DNA of 64,000 bases, taken from the NCBI RefSeq assembly GCF_000276665.1, contig NW_004955434.1:21720260-21784259 (forward strand), given 5' to 3'. The notes beneath the pieces were generated by a model, which saw nothing but the letters and a program-made list of their open reading frames with translations, did not search any database and was not told the DNA's origin. A program made the translations under genes and the position numbers. Origin of the DNA: Chinchilla lanigera (lineage: Eukaryota; Chordata; Mammalia; Rodentia; Chinchillidae). This document shows, in pieces, positions 21,301 to 33,357 of the stretch; position 1 is the first letter of the stretch, and each line of letters starts with the position of its first letter.

Positions 21301-22029
21301 CCGTAGTGCGTAGTCACAGTAAATCACAAAGGAATGTTGGTACACAAGAATTACGTCTGTAGAGTACATGTTAAAACCTTTTAAACGTTATAGTTACTGT
21401 GTCAGTCTTTCAGCGTTTAAAAGGGTTAATCTGACCATGCAATCTAGTCTGAATTTGTCAGAGTGCTAAGTGAAAAAATTTGTTAGAAATTATATGCAAT
21501 CTTATCTTCAGAGTAGACCTTTTGCACTATATAAAGAATATATATTTTTGCAATTTACAACTTAACACTTACTGACCCAACAAATTTTGGAATACTTTGC
21601 GTATAAAAAATTGAGACCGAATAAAATGAAAAATAATCTTAAATTTCTTGTGCTTGTGTCTGTTAAAATTTTAAGGCTCTTGGTTAGAATCCCAATACTG
21701 TTTTGCTATTTTTTGTCTTTCTTAGTGGAACTAAATTGTTATTCACCGAAGTATTTCCTATTTACAAAAATGTGTTCTGAAGATACACATTTAAAAGCAA
21801 AAAACTAAATGGACTTTTTTTTTAAGGTATGAGCTTTTACAGTTATTAAAGGTAGGAAAAGAATTAGGCTCTGTAGGCTGAGCCACCAAGAGATCACCGT
21901 GCTGTCCACTTGCTTTTTCACTGGTTTCATAACATGTGAAATGACTTCTGGCAGTCATAATCTTGGAAACCTTAGCCTGCTGCTATCTGATCTGTAGGGA
22001 CTGGTGTGGCAGAGGGCAGGGGATTAAGC

Positions 22030-22150
22030 AAGGTCTAAGTAGTCCAGGCTGGCCCTGAACTTCTTATATAAAGCCACGTTAAACTTGTGATCCCCTGGCC
22101 TCAGCCTTCTGAGTACTGGGATTACAGGTGTTCTCCATTCCATTTGGCAA
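22030..22150 (-). mobile_element. B1 SINE, degenerate
   Basis: TAGTCCAGGCTGGCCCTGAA, GGCCTCAGCCTTCTGAGTAC, GGGATTACAGG. Confidence 0.65.
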
Positions 22151-22321
22151 GGGACTGATTTGTAATAAATCTCCTAAATGCTTTCTCTACCTATGCAAAC
22201 AGTGAAAATTCACAGGGAAAAAACCCCTACTAGGTATCTAGTGTATGGAGAAGTTTCTAAGTCTCCAGAATGACATAACTCAGAACACTTTAACCTTGAT
22301 TTAACTTCTAAAGAGTCTTTC

Positions 22322-22400
22322 AGGCCAAGGGTATCGCTCATTAATGAACACTTGCCTGGCATATGCAAGACCTCAGATCAATGCTCAGTACTAACACAAC
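22322..22400 (+). mobile_element. ID SINE, degenerate
   Basis: GGCCAAGGGTATCGCTCATT, CTTGCCTGGCATATGCAAGA; its tail became the Z-prone tract. Confidence 0.65.
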
Positions 22401-22449
22401 ACGCACGTGCGTGCATGCGCGCGCGCGCGCACACACACACACACACACA
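22400..22449. repeat. Alternating (CG)n(CA)n tract, Z-DNA prone
   Basis: ACGCACGTGCGTGCATGCGC followed by (GC)5 and (AC)9, almost strictly alternating purine-pyrimidine for about 50 bp. It grows out of the 3' tail of an ID SINE (22320-22400). Confidence 0.9.
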
Positions 22450-22787
22450 AACCTTTCAGATTAGATTGTTCAGCGAAGTCTGACGTTGATTTGGGGTTTG
22501 ATACTGCCTCTGGTAGCGTTTTGGAGGTTGATCCTAGGAAAGTACATGACTTATGATTTACCTAATGAATTTAACAGGCTCTTGTAACTTCTGATAATTA
22601 TCAGTGTTGAGTGTTTTCGCAGTATAATGTATCTTCATCATCCTAACCAGAAATTCCCAATTCATGACCAAGTTAGATCTGGCTTTTCATGGCTGTATTC
22701 TTCGAGAATCATTAACTGAGGTGCTGCTTAAATACCGAACTTGGCGACATGAACAGGTCTTGTGACAAATAATCATTGTAATGTTTT

Positions 22788-22895
22788 TTCTTTGGTAACT
22801 TTCAGAAATGCTCCAGTTCCCTTTTCAGGTCCTTCAATTTATAGTACAAATTAAAATTCACTTTATGAATCATCAGTATTTTAAAGATGCAGATC
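22788..22895 (+). repeat. Local duplication downstream of DENND4C, copy B
   Basis: TTGGTAACTTTCAGAAATGC, TCCAGTTCCCTTTTCAGG, ATGAATCATCAGTATTTTAA, GCAGATCT. Diverged from copy A by substitutions and small indels. Confidence 0.8.
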
Positions 22896-22899
22896 TTCA

Positions 22900-23790
22900 G
22901 CCAGGCCTCCCATATACATTCAGGTTGTGAAATTTTTGGCTACACAGGTTAAAGCTTTTTTGAAATTGTATTCTTCTGGTAAAATATATATGGGGTTATC
23001 AAAATAGTTTAAATTTTTTAAAAATTAAGACACAATGGCAGGAACCCCCTCGCAGATCCTCCCTGGTTGAACGTTGTGTTTCTGAAGTCTCTCCAGTCTT
23101 TGAGGTGATGAAGAGCAGTGGATGCTGTTCAGCCATGTAACAGCAAGACAGACGCACAGGGGTGTCCTGGTCCACACCTGACCCATGCGATTCCGGCCCC
23201 CTGCCAGTGATCGTGGAAGGTGAACGCTTACAACCTGTTCAAGACTGAACTTAATAAATCAAACTTACTCTGCAAACTTGATACCTTAGGGCAGAAAAGA
23301 ATCTCCATTTTTCACTGATGAAAGTCTTGTGTGGATTGCAAGGGAATACAGGGCCCAGGGCCTGGTAGGCAAATATCCCAGTTACATATACCCCGGAGCC
23401 TCTAAATTTTAGTCAACTCCCCTTTTTTAGAAGTCAAAGCACAAATAATTTAGGAGTTAAAATTGCTAATGCAGTATCTGCCATGTTTTAAAAAGCTTCT
23501 GTGATGTCATAAAAACGGTTCTCCACTAACTCTTGTCAAGCTCTGTAGAAACACGACATCCACCTCCACCAGGGCACTTTTCATATTACAGTATTTTCTG
23601 TATTATTTGAACTGTAGCCCACAAAATAAACTCTGACATTAAAAATGAGTCATTTATTTTCCCTAAATGACTGTATGCCTTTCTGAAAAAGCCTTAGTGT
23701 TTTGTGCTAGCAACCCTCTCCCTCTCTCAAAATGTGTCCTTTTATTCTCTAGTTACCTCATCAGTAAAAAGTCAACAAAGGAGGCTTGAG
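22900..23790. other. Convergent intergenic interval DENND4C / RPS6
   Basis: No element recognised. AATAAA hexamers on plus at about 23250 and 23625 could serve a long DENND4C transcript, which would then end within 200 bases of the RPS6 3' end. Confidence 0.4.
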
Positions 23791-23801
23791 GTCAGATCTA
23801 A

Positions 23802-23807
23802 TTTATT
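23802..23807 (-). promoter_or_regulatory. RPS6: RPS6 polyadenylation signal
   Basis: AATAAA on the minus strand (TTTATT on plus), 16 bases past the RPS6 stop. The 3' UTR is therefore very short, about 35-40 bases, typical of ribosomal-protein mRNAs. Confidence 0.85.
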
Positions 23808-23822
23808 TGTTACTTAAGCATT

Positions 23823-23918
<96 letters not shown>

Positions 23919-23938
23919 CTAAAAAACAGAACAGTTCA

Positions 23939-25387
<1,449 letters not shown>

Positions 25388-26197
25388 NNNNNNNNNNNNN
25401 NNNNNNNNNNNNNNNNNNNNNNNNNNNNNNNNNNNNNNNNNNNNNNNNNNNNNNNNNNNNNNNNNNNNNNNNNNNNNNNNNNNNNNNNNNNNNNNNNNNN
25501 NNNNNNNNNNNNNNNNNNNNNNNNNNNNNNNNNNNNNNNNNNNNNNNNNNNNNNNNNNNNNNNNNNNNNNNNNNNNNNNNNNNNNNNNNNNNNNNNNNNN
25601 NNNNNNNNNNNNNNNNNNNNNNNNNNNNNNNNNNNNNNNNNNNNNNNNNNNNNNNNNNNNNNNNNNNNNNNNNNNNNNNNNNNNNNNNNNNNNNNNNNNN
25701 NNNNNNNNNNNNNNNNNNNNNNNNNNNNNNNNNNNNNNNNNNNNNNNNNNNNNNNNNNNNNNNNNNNNNNNNNNNNNNNNNNNNNNNNNNNNNNNNNNNN
25801 NNNNNNNNNNNNNNNNNNNNNNNNNNNNNNNNNNNNNNNNNNNNNNNNNNNNNNNNNNNNNNNNNNNNNNNNNNNNNNNNNNNNNNNNNNNNNNNNNNNN
25901 NNNNNNNNNNNNNNNNNNNNNNNNNNNNNNNNNNNNNNNNNNNNNNNNNNNNNNNNNNNNNNNNNNNNNNNNNNNNNNNNNNNNNNNNNNNNNNNNNNNN
26001 NNNNNNNNNNNNNNNNNNNNNNNNNNNNNNNNNNNNNNNNNNNNNNNNNNNNNNNNNNNNNNNNNNNNNNNNNNNNNNNNNNNNNNNNNNNNNNNNNNNN
26101 NNNNNNNNNNNNNNNNNNNNNNNNNNNNNNNNNNNNNNNNNNNNNNNNNNNNNNNNNNNNNNNNNNNNNNNNNNNNNNNNNNNNNNNNNNNNNNNNN
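25388..26197. other. Assembly gap (810 N) in RPS6
   Basis: Unsequenced. It must contain RPS6 residues 3-123 (about 363 coding bases) with introns 2 and 3. All long reading frames running through this interval are artefacts of the N run. Confidence 0.99.
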
Positions 26198-26361
26198 CGC
26201 GCTGCCGGGGACCTCCAGCCCCGCCACAGGGAGCCCGATCGGGCCGCGGCGCCCTCCCCACCCAAAGCCGGAGTCCCGGGGCGCGGGGACTGGGGCACCG
26301 CCGCGCTCTGGGGCGCGACCTCACGCCCCAAGCCGGTCCAACCCCCACCACCGCGGTCTAC
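26198..26361 (-). other. RPS6 intron 1 (visible part)
   Basis: GC-rich sequence between the exon 1 donor and the N gap. It begins GTAGACCGCGG on the minus strand. No other feature is seen. Confidence 0.7.
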
Positions 26362-26409
26362 CTTCATCTCGAAGCCGCCGCTCGCCCTCCCGCGCCACGA
26401 AAAAGAGGC
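26362..26409 (-). CDS. RPS6: RPS6 exon 1: 5'TOP leader and Met-Lys start
   Basis: Minus strand. The leader begins CCTCTTTTTC at 26409, a classic 5' terminal oligopyrimidine tract that places the mRNA under mTOR/LARP1 translational control. ATG lies at 26367-26365 and the exon ends ATGAAG|GTAGAC, so only Met-Lys is encoded before intron 1, matching the known RPS6 gene structure. The 42-base leader closely resembles the human one. The transcription start is inferred from the TOP motif. Confidence 0.93.
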
Positions 26410-26449
26410 CCGACTTCCGCTTAGCCCAGCTCACATAGCGCTCTCAGTT

Positions 26450-26459
26450 CTCGCGAGAG
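26450..26459. promoter_or_regulatory. TCTCGCGAGA (CGCG) promoter element
   Basis: Perfect 10-bp palindrome about 40 bases upstream of the RPS6 start. This element is established as a strong CpG-island promoter motif bound by BANP in unmethylated form. Its symmetry allows it to act in both directions. Confidence 0.8.
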
Positions 26460-26832
26460 TAGGGCACGCTTGGGAAAGCGGAAGTGAGGACGAGGCGGGC
26501 GCACTTCCGGGGTGGGGTCAGCGAGCGGCGGCTGGAGGAAGGTCTCGGATGGCGCGTCCGCGGCCGTCGTGCGCGGCCGGTCTCGGCCGACGGGCTCGCC
26601 GTGGTGAGCGTCATCGTCTCGCAGCGAGGGCCCTCTGCGCCCCGTGTGTCGGTACACAGCGGGCCGGCCCGGCCCCTGGCGTTCTGACGCGGTGGTGTTA
26701 AAGCGGGCAGGCACACCGGAGTTGGACTTCCCTCGGGCTGTCCTCCCGCCGGGCGCGGCCCCAGCCCCGCGGGTTCCCGGCGAGACGTCCTGAGAGCCGT
26801 GGCTGGCCTTTTCTTTACAGATACTGCGTCGC

Positions 26833-26950
26833 TAGGCGTGGTGGCGCTCGCCTGTAATCCCAGCCCTCGGGAGGCCGAGGCAGGAGGATCGCCGCGAGTT
26901 CGAGGCCAGCCTGGGCAGTATACAGAGCAAGACCCTGTCTCCAAAACACT
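26833..26950 (+). mobile_element. B1 SINE near RPS6 promoter
   Basis: TAGGCGTGGTGGCGCTCGCC, CCCTCGGGAGGCCGAGGCAG, CCTGTCTCCAAAAC. Retains many CpGs. Confidence 0.85.
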
Positions 26951-27715
26951 GGGTCATCCGCTTGGCTTTGCAGTATTTTCTGTAATATCACGGAATGTCG
27001 CCCTCGTACCGCTAGTCAGCACACACTGTACCACTCGGCTGCACGCCCAGCCGCGACAATCTTTAAATCGCAAAACTGCATCCCTTCCCCGCCAGTTAAA
27101 TAACGTACAAACTCTGCACCGTAACCTCACAAAGTCCAGCCTTAAGCTCATCTGTTGCCATATCTAATGCCATGCGGGTCTTTCAGATTAAATGTGGCCT
27201 CTTGTGAGAAGATTTTACTGTACTACCCTGATTCGCCGGCACAGTTTTCCTTTGTAGCACAGTTTTCCTTTGTAGCGCATAATCGCGGTATATAAGCCAT
27301 TCGTGTATGGTCCGCTGCACTGGCCGGGGAGTTTGGTCAGGGCGCGTGTCTTCCTTCTGGTGCACTCAGGATGCAGCTACGTGCACACAGCACACAGTAG
27401 GAAATGCTCAGGAGATGTTCGTTAAGTGCTTACTACAGCTCCGGTGTGTATGAGCTTGTTAAAATGTGGTAGTGTGGTACCAGCCCGCAGAGGAACAAAT
27501 ACATCTTGAAACAGCAGTGATACAATTCTTAGTACAGAAAGACGTAGGGAAAATAACCGTGCCTTCACTTAGTCCTCCAGAACATTCCTGGAAAGACAGG
27601 CTGGGAAGCCCAGGCATCTGTCTCCAAAGCCCACGTGTTAAGTCAGTACCTTTAAGGAAGTAACATTTATTGCTTATTACAAATTTACTCCATATTTTTT
27701 CTTAAAAAAAGAAGT
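26950..27715. other. Intergenic, unassigned
   Basis: No gene supported. Contains the 18-bp tandem duplication at 27241. Confidence 0.45.
27241..27276 (+). repeat. 18-bp tandem duplication
   Basis: ACAGTTTTCCTTTGTAGC occurs twice in a row. Confidence 0.9.
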
Positions 27716-27719
27716 GTAA

Positions 27720-27905
27720 GCAGGATGTGCTGGTGGTGCCTGTGACCCCAGCTACTCAGGAGGGCGAGCAGGAGGATCGCAAGTCCACACCCAGCGCAGG
27801 CGACTTACCGGGTCCCAGAGTTGTGAAAACAGAACCGGGACTGTAGTTCAGTGGCAAAGTATTTGCCTAGCAAGTGTGCGGCCTTGGATTCAAGGCCCAT
27901 TTCTG
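27720..27905 (+). mobile_element. B1+ID composite (B1-dID-like)
   Basis: CAGGATGTGCTGGTGGTGCC, then AACCGGGACTGTAGTTCAGT and CTAGCAAGTGTGCGGCC. Confidence 0.65.
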
Positions 27906-28897
27906 GAAAAATTTGTATTCTAGATAACCAAGTAATTTCTAACTTCCCGGATGATTGTATAACAGCTTCTGCTTCGCTGTCACACCCGTTAGGCCTACCC
28001 CACACCTTCCCTGCATCCTGTGTAATCGTTGCATTAGTGTATAAAACACTGGTGAAATGCTCTTACTAGCCTGTGTGTAATGTTCATTGCTGATGTGAAG
28101 TTAACACGACGGAATCACTGTACAGTGAAGGATGCAGCGGCCTTCACTAATTCACAGTATCGCGATCCCTTCCCGTAGTTCCAGAGGCTGCCACTGCCCT
28201 GAAAGGAGACCCTGTAGCTCGTTAGGCAGCTGCTTCCCAGTCCTTATTTCCTGTGGCTTCTGCCAACCTCCGGTCGGTGTTCCACCGCTATGGATTTACC
28301 TGTTCTGTATATTTCCTGTAAATGGAATCATACAATAGAAGTTTTTGTGTCTGGCCTCTGATGCTTTTGAAATTTGTCCATGTAGTGGCATGTGTCAATA
28401 CTGCATCCCTATTTGTGACTAAGTAATATTCCACTACGTGTGCAGGCTCCAATTTATCCATTAATCCTTTGGTGGACATTGGGCTATTTCCACCTTTTGT
28501 CTGTTGTAAATAGTGCTGCTATGTTTGAATACCTATTTTCAATAATTTTTGGTATAACCTAGAAGTGACTTTGTGGCTCATCTAGTGAGTCTGTGTTGAA
28601 CTTCTGGAGGAACTGTAACGCTCTATTCCTCAGTGTCTGAACCATTTTACATTCCCGCCAACAACACGTGAAGGCCCCAGCTTCTCTGCGTCCTAGCCAG
28701 CGCTTCATGTTCTGTGTTATTTGGGTTTTTAAAATTATTGTAGCTGTCCTGCTGTAGTATGATATAGTACTGCATTACGGTATTTCTCCAATAACTACAA
28801 TGCTCAACTTTTTTTCATATCTTTATGGCCTTTTATATCTTTTTTGGATAAGATCGTACCCTTTCCTTCCTTTTCTGGCCCCAGTTTTTATCCTTTC

Positions 28898-29092
28898 ACT
28901 TTGTTTTTGGTGGCACTGGGAATTGAACCCAGGGACTTTACACTGAGCTCCATCCCAAGCGCTTTTGATTTTTGAGACAGGGTCTCATAAGTGACTAAGC
29001 TCCCTAGGCTGGGCTTGAATTTGTGATCCTCCTGCCTCACCCTTGAAGAATCCTGGGGTTACAGCCATTTGTCACCACTGACTTCTTCCTTT
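28898..29092 (-). mobile_element. B1+ID composite (B1-dID-like)
   Basis: GGCACTGGGAATTGAACCCA, TTTTTGAGACAGGGTCTCAT, CCTCCTGCCTCACCC. Inserted in the antisense L1. Confidence 0.7.
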
Positions 29093-29306
29093 TTAAAGCT
29101 GACTAATATATTGTACACAACCATATTTAGATGGAAATTTGCTGCCACCTCTTGGCTACTGTGAATATTGTCAGTAATGCTGCGAACATTTCATCAGTGT
29201 GAAAATATCTCTTTGAGACCCTGTTTCTAATTCTTCTGGAAATATAACAAGAAGTGTGACTCCTGGATCATGTGGTAGATCTATTTTTAACTTTGTTCTT
29301 ATGCTT

Positions 29307-29432
29307 TTTGAGACAGGGTCAGGCTGGCCTTGAACTCACTATATAGCCTGGGCTGGCTTCAAACTTGGGGCAGTCCTCTTGCCTCAGCCTCCAGAATGCT
29401 GGGATTATAGGTGTGTGCCACCATGCTCAGGT
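29307..29432 (-). mobile_element. B1 SINE
   Basis: TTTTTGAGACAGGGTCAGGC to GCCACCATGCTCAGG. Confidence 0.8.
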
Positions 29433-29639
29433 TATTTTTAATTTTTTGAGGAACTTCCATGTTTTTTGTAATGGCTTTACCAATTTACAGTTGTGTCAAA
29501 AGTACGTAAGAGTTGTTTGATCATTTTAAAAATTAGGTTGTTTTTCTGATTGAGTATAACACTTCTTTATATATTCAGGACAGGTATGTGACATGCAAGT
29601 ATTTTCTCCCATTCTGTAGGTTGTTGTACTCAGGGTTTG

Positions 29640-30245
29640 CAAAGGAAACAGTTTAACACAGGACACATAATTTATAAGATTATAATATTCACCCTATGAG
29701 TCAAATGCAAAAGAGTGCTGGAGATCTGTCCACACCACTGGAGACCCAGAGAATCCAGCTTGAGGGCCTGGCTTCCATGTCAGTGTCCTACACGAGTCCA
29801 GCTGAAGACCTAGAGCCCATGACTGTCTTCCATCAGTCCAGCTGGAGCCCTAGAGCCTGCAACAATGTCTCATGCAAGTCTGCATTAAGGATCTGCACTG
29901 GGAAGGCCCAAAGGGCAGTGGTGGAAGCCAGAAAGTCTGCACCAGCCAGATGAAGGATCTGTGCCAGCAGGCTGAGGGATCTGCACTGGAGCTGGGACGT
30001 GATGCTCCAGGTAAGGACCAGAGCTCCCTGAAACAACCACAGCCATCCTCACCGACAGCAAGCTCCCAGGCTTCCCTGATAAGAGCCGAGTTCCCATCAG
30101 GAAGGCCAGCACGACAGGCTTCTCCAGGAGAATCAGCAGCACCCCTCTTCCTCTCCAGTTCTCTTCTTCACACTGCTGGCAACGATCCCCAGGCGGCCTC
30201 CCACACCCAGCACCACGCTGGTTCAGTTCAGCTGGGGGTTACAAG
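29640..30245. repeat. Unassigned repeat with internal short repeats
   Basis: Inserted within the 28-32 kb L1. It contains degenerate units built on AGTCCAGCTGAAGACCTAGAG and AAGGATCTGCACTGG (several each), and ends near GTTACAAGTTGACCACC. It overlaps frames up to 125 codons with no family match; not supported as a gene. Confidence 0.4.
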
Positions 30246-30307
30246 TTGACCACCCGTTGTCAATCCACCAGAGTTGTCTTTCTGGTTTCTTTCTTTTCTT
30301 CTTCCTC

Positions 30308-30470
30308 TTCCTTTTTTTTTGGTCTTTTTTGGGGACAGTTTACTATGCAGTTCAGGCTGGCCTTGAACTCACTTTGTAGCCCAGGCTGGGCTCCAACTCG
30401 AGATGATCCTCCTGCTTCAGCCTCCTGAGTGCTGGGATTACAGGCCTATGCCACCACACCCGGCTCTACT
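30308..30470 (-). mobile_element. B1 SINE
   Basis: TATGCAGTTCAGGCTGGCCT to CCACCACACCCGGC. Confidence 0.85.
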
Positions 30471-30744
30471 TTATTGATACTGTCCTCTGAGGCAAAAAAG
30501 CTTTAAATTTTGAGGAAGTCCACTTCTGTTAGATAGAAAACATGCTTTTGGTGTCATTTAATACTACGTTGCCTAATCATTGTATATTTCAAAAAGATGA
30601 AAGGATATTGAATGTTTTACTACAAAGAAATGATAGATATGCTTACTCTGATTTGAACAATAAGTGTATACATTTATTGAAACATCACATGGTACTCCAT
30701 AAATGTGTATAGTTTTTTGTGTCAACTAAAAAATACTTTTTCAA

Positions 30745-30905
30745 CCAGTGCCACATGTTTGTTATTGCAGTACTGAGGGAGACTGAGGCAGAAGCATCAC
30801 AAGTTCAAGTCCTACCTGAGCAAGTTCACACACCCTTGTTTCAAAATAAAAAATATAAGAGGGCTGGGGATATAGCTCAATGAACCAGTACCTCCCCCAC
30901 AAACA
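30745..30905 (+). mobile_element. B1+ID composite (B1-dID-like)
   Basis: AGTACTGAGGGAGACTGAGG, then GAGGGCTGGGGATATAGCTC. Confidence 0.65.
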
Positions 30906-30949
30906 CAATCATAAAGTTTATTTCTACATTTCTACTCTAATCTTAGATT

Positions 30950-31250
30950 TATTTATTTATTTGTTTGTCTGTCTGTATTGGGGACTGAACCCAGGGCATC
31001 ACATCTGCTAGGCAAGCGCTTTACTACTCTATTGCCCAGGCTGGTCTCACATTTGGAATTCTCCTGCCTCGGCTTCCTGCATACCTGGGGTGATTGATCT
31101 GGTGTAGCTCGTATGTTACTCATCGATCTCTTTTGAGTTACATTTTTTTGAGACACGACTTCGCTATGCTGCCCAGGCGGGTCCCAAGCTGATGGACTCA
31201 AGCAGTAACCCTGCTTCCGCCTCCAAGGGGCTGTGTCTAGGTGCACAGCT
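30950..31250 (-). mobile_element. SINE cluster: ID/B1 composite and B1
   Basis: GGGGACTGAACCCAGGGCAT with CCAGGCTGGTCTCACATTTG (30975-31095), then TTTTTTTGAGACACGACTTC (31143-31250). Both diverged. Confidence 0.6.
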
Positions 31251-31502
31251 GTTGCGCCCCTCCACGTTAATTTGTAAATGCAGTGTGAGGTGGGGAGTCC
31301 AGCCTCGTTCTTGTACGTGTGGGGCTCCTGTTTTTCTAGCCCCGTTTGTTGAAAAGACTCTTTCCTCACTGGATGGTTTTGCCACTCTTGTTGAAAATCA
31401 GTTGCCATAGACGTGTGGGTTTTGGGGAAAACTCTCAGTTCTATTTTATGGTCTGTATGTCTGTTCTGTGCGGATTCCACCCTGTTTTTATTGATTCATT
31501 TT

Positions 31503-31612
31503 TTGGGGGATGGGGGCTCGCTGTGTTGCCCAGGCTGGCCTCTAGCTTGGGATCTTCCTGCCTCTGCTTGCAGAGTAGCTGGGGTCATAGCACATGCTGT
31601 CATCCCCAGCCT
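31503..31612 (-). mobile_element. B1 SINE, diverged
   Basis: GTGTTGCCCAGGCTGGCCTC, then CCTGCCTCTGCTTGCAGAGT. Interrupts the L1. Confidence 0.65.
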
Positions 31613-31799
31613 CATCTGTTTTGATTACCACAGTTTTGTAGTATGTTTCAAAATAAGGAAGTGTATTTCCTCCAGCTCTGCTCAGAACCCCTTGCAGTTC
31701 CGTAAGAACTTTAGGATCAGGCTGTCCTTTTATGCAACACATGCAGGTGGAATTCTGGTAGGGGTTGGATTTAATCTCTAGATCAATTATTATTTCAGA

Positions 31800-32180
31800 A
31801 CAAACCTGAGAGGGCCGCCCTGGCACTTGGACCAGACCAGTAGCTCTCGTACAGGCTGTGAGGTCTTTCGGAAGGTCACGAACAGAAAGCGGCTGTGGAA
31901 GGGAAGGTCGGAGTGGGGCTTTTGAGCGGGAGAGTTCAGTGAAAAGGAGGGGTGGGGCTTGAGAAAGGACGGGGATAGCGTTTGTGTGTCATGGGGCTGA
32001 AGAATGATGGGAGTTACGGGCTGCAGCCATGGTTACGGCCCTTACTAACCTATTACGTCTTTGGCAGGTGTACAAGCATATAGTGCGATGGCTTAAAGCG
32101 GCCTCTGGTCAGCCAGGACCGCGGGGGTCAGCCTCCTGCGCTGCTGTCTTGATGATATTAACGCCCCGGCCCTGAGCACG
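31800..32180. other. Intergenic, unassigned
   Basis: GC-richer stretch between two pieces of the old L1. No element recognised. Confidence 0.4.
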
Positions 32181-32637
32181 AGATGTCTTTCCGTTTGTCT
32201 AGGTCTTCAGTTTCCTTCCTCAGTGTCTCGTGGGTTTCAGTGTGCAAGTCCTTCACCTCAACAGATTCCTGCATGTTTTATTCTTTCATCCCCTACTGTA
32301 ATAGAATTGTTTTCTTAATCCTTCTCAGAATGTTCACTGCGGAGATACAAAAACTTTTACTTTAACATGTTGATCTTATACCCCAAAACTTTGCTCAATG
32401 TTTTATTGCATCTAGTAACTTTTTAATGGCTCCTTTGGCAGTTTCTGCATATAGGATCATGTCATTGGCAAAGAGAGATAGTTTCACCTTTTTCTTTTTT
32501 CTAATTTGTATGCTTTTCATATGTTTTTGTTGCCTGATTCTGGCTAGAACTTCCAGTACCAGGTAGAATAACTTTAGTAAAAATGAGGGTCCTGTTTTTG
32601 CAATCTTGATTATATATTTCAACAATTACCTGAAAAC

Positions 32638-32722
32638 CTTTTTTTTTGGTACTGGGAATTGAACTCATGACCTCAGGCTTGTCAGGCAAGCACTTATGCC
32701 ACTGAGCTATATCCTCTGCCCA
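32638..32722 (-). mobile_element. ID SINE
   Basis: TTTTTTTTGGTACTGGGAAT, GTCAGGCAAGCACTTATGCC, ATATCCTCTGCCC. Confidence 0.85.
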
Positions 32723-33124
32723 CCTAAAAACCTTTAAAGAGCACAAACAAGAGCTGGGATATCTACTCCACTTTTTTCTTCATTAATATATCTAGGTTAT
32801 AGGAACCGCTTTTTCAAATCAGCTGAATGCTTTTAGCTGATGGCTGTTTGGTACCTGTGACCTACTTTGCCCGAAGGTTGTCGTTTCTCCCAGCAGACTG
32901 GGCCGTGCGCACCACTTCTTATGTGTGATGGGAAAGCTTGTGCATAAATAGCAACTTTTTGCTTTAATAAAAATGCATCACAACCTAATACTCAGCGTAT
33001 GTTCAGCAACAAATAATAGATTATGTGAAATTTGCTGTTGTGGAAGTAACTTAATTCTTTCAAGTAACTTAATTGTGTTAACAGCACATGACGGTAGACC
33101 GGCTGCACAAGAAACAGTTATGTC

Positions 33125-33290
33125 TACCTGGCGTGGTGGCGCACCCTGTAATCCCAGCACTCGGGAGGCTGAGGCAGGAGGATCATTGCTAGTTTGGTAC
33201 TAGCCTGGGCTACACAGTGAGCTCAAGGCCAGCCTGCACTGCATAGTGAGACCCTGTTTCAAAAAGACCAAAAAAACCCAAAAACCACAA
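33125..33290 (+). mobile_element. B1 SINE
   Basis: ACCTGGCGTGGTGGCGCACC, internal duplication, CCTGTTTCAAAAAGACC. Confidence 0.9.
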
Positions 33291-33357
33291 TTGACTTCTC
33301 TGCCTTGTGGTTCATAAATTCATTTGGCACTTACCAAAGACTGCTTTAAATTTTATT

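Larger units (their letters stand above)
19908..21700 (+). other. DENND4C: DENND4C 3' untranslated region (end uncertain)
   Basis: Non-coding sequence directly after the DENND4C stop. Candidate polyadenylation hexamers AATAAA are at 20560-20565 and 21620-21625, with further ones at about 23250 and 23625 close to RPS6. The first 600 bp are GC-richer and free of recognisable repeats, then the sequence turns AT-rich. A B1 SINE lies at about 20690-20835. Which hexamer is used cannot be told from sequence. Confidence 0.6.
28290..32640 (-). mobile_element. Old LINE-1, fragmented by later insertions
   Basis: Antisense L1 pieces in collinear order: 3' end region 28290-28830; 29095-29640; ORF2 C-terminal region 31265-31500; 31617-31800; ORF2 reverse-transcriptase region 32185-32635 with the FANDMILYAE catalytic block on the minus strand. 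The pieces are separated by SINEs and by an unassigned repeat at 29640-30245. All reading frames are broken. Confidence 0.75.

Noticed and set aside
26549..26701. 50-codon ATG frame divergent from RPS6
   Set aside because: Arg/Ala/Pro-rich composition typical of CpG islands, crosses a donor-like site, no known homologue.
29696..30249. Frames of 85-125 codons at 29.7-30.2 kb
   Set aside because: Overlapping frames on both strands within an inserted repeat with internal repetition. No domain recognised.
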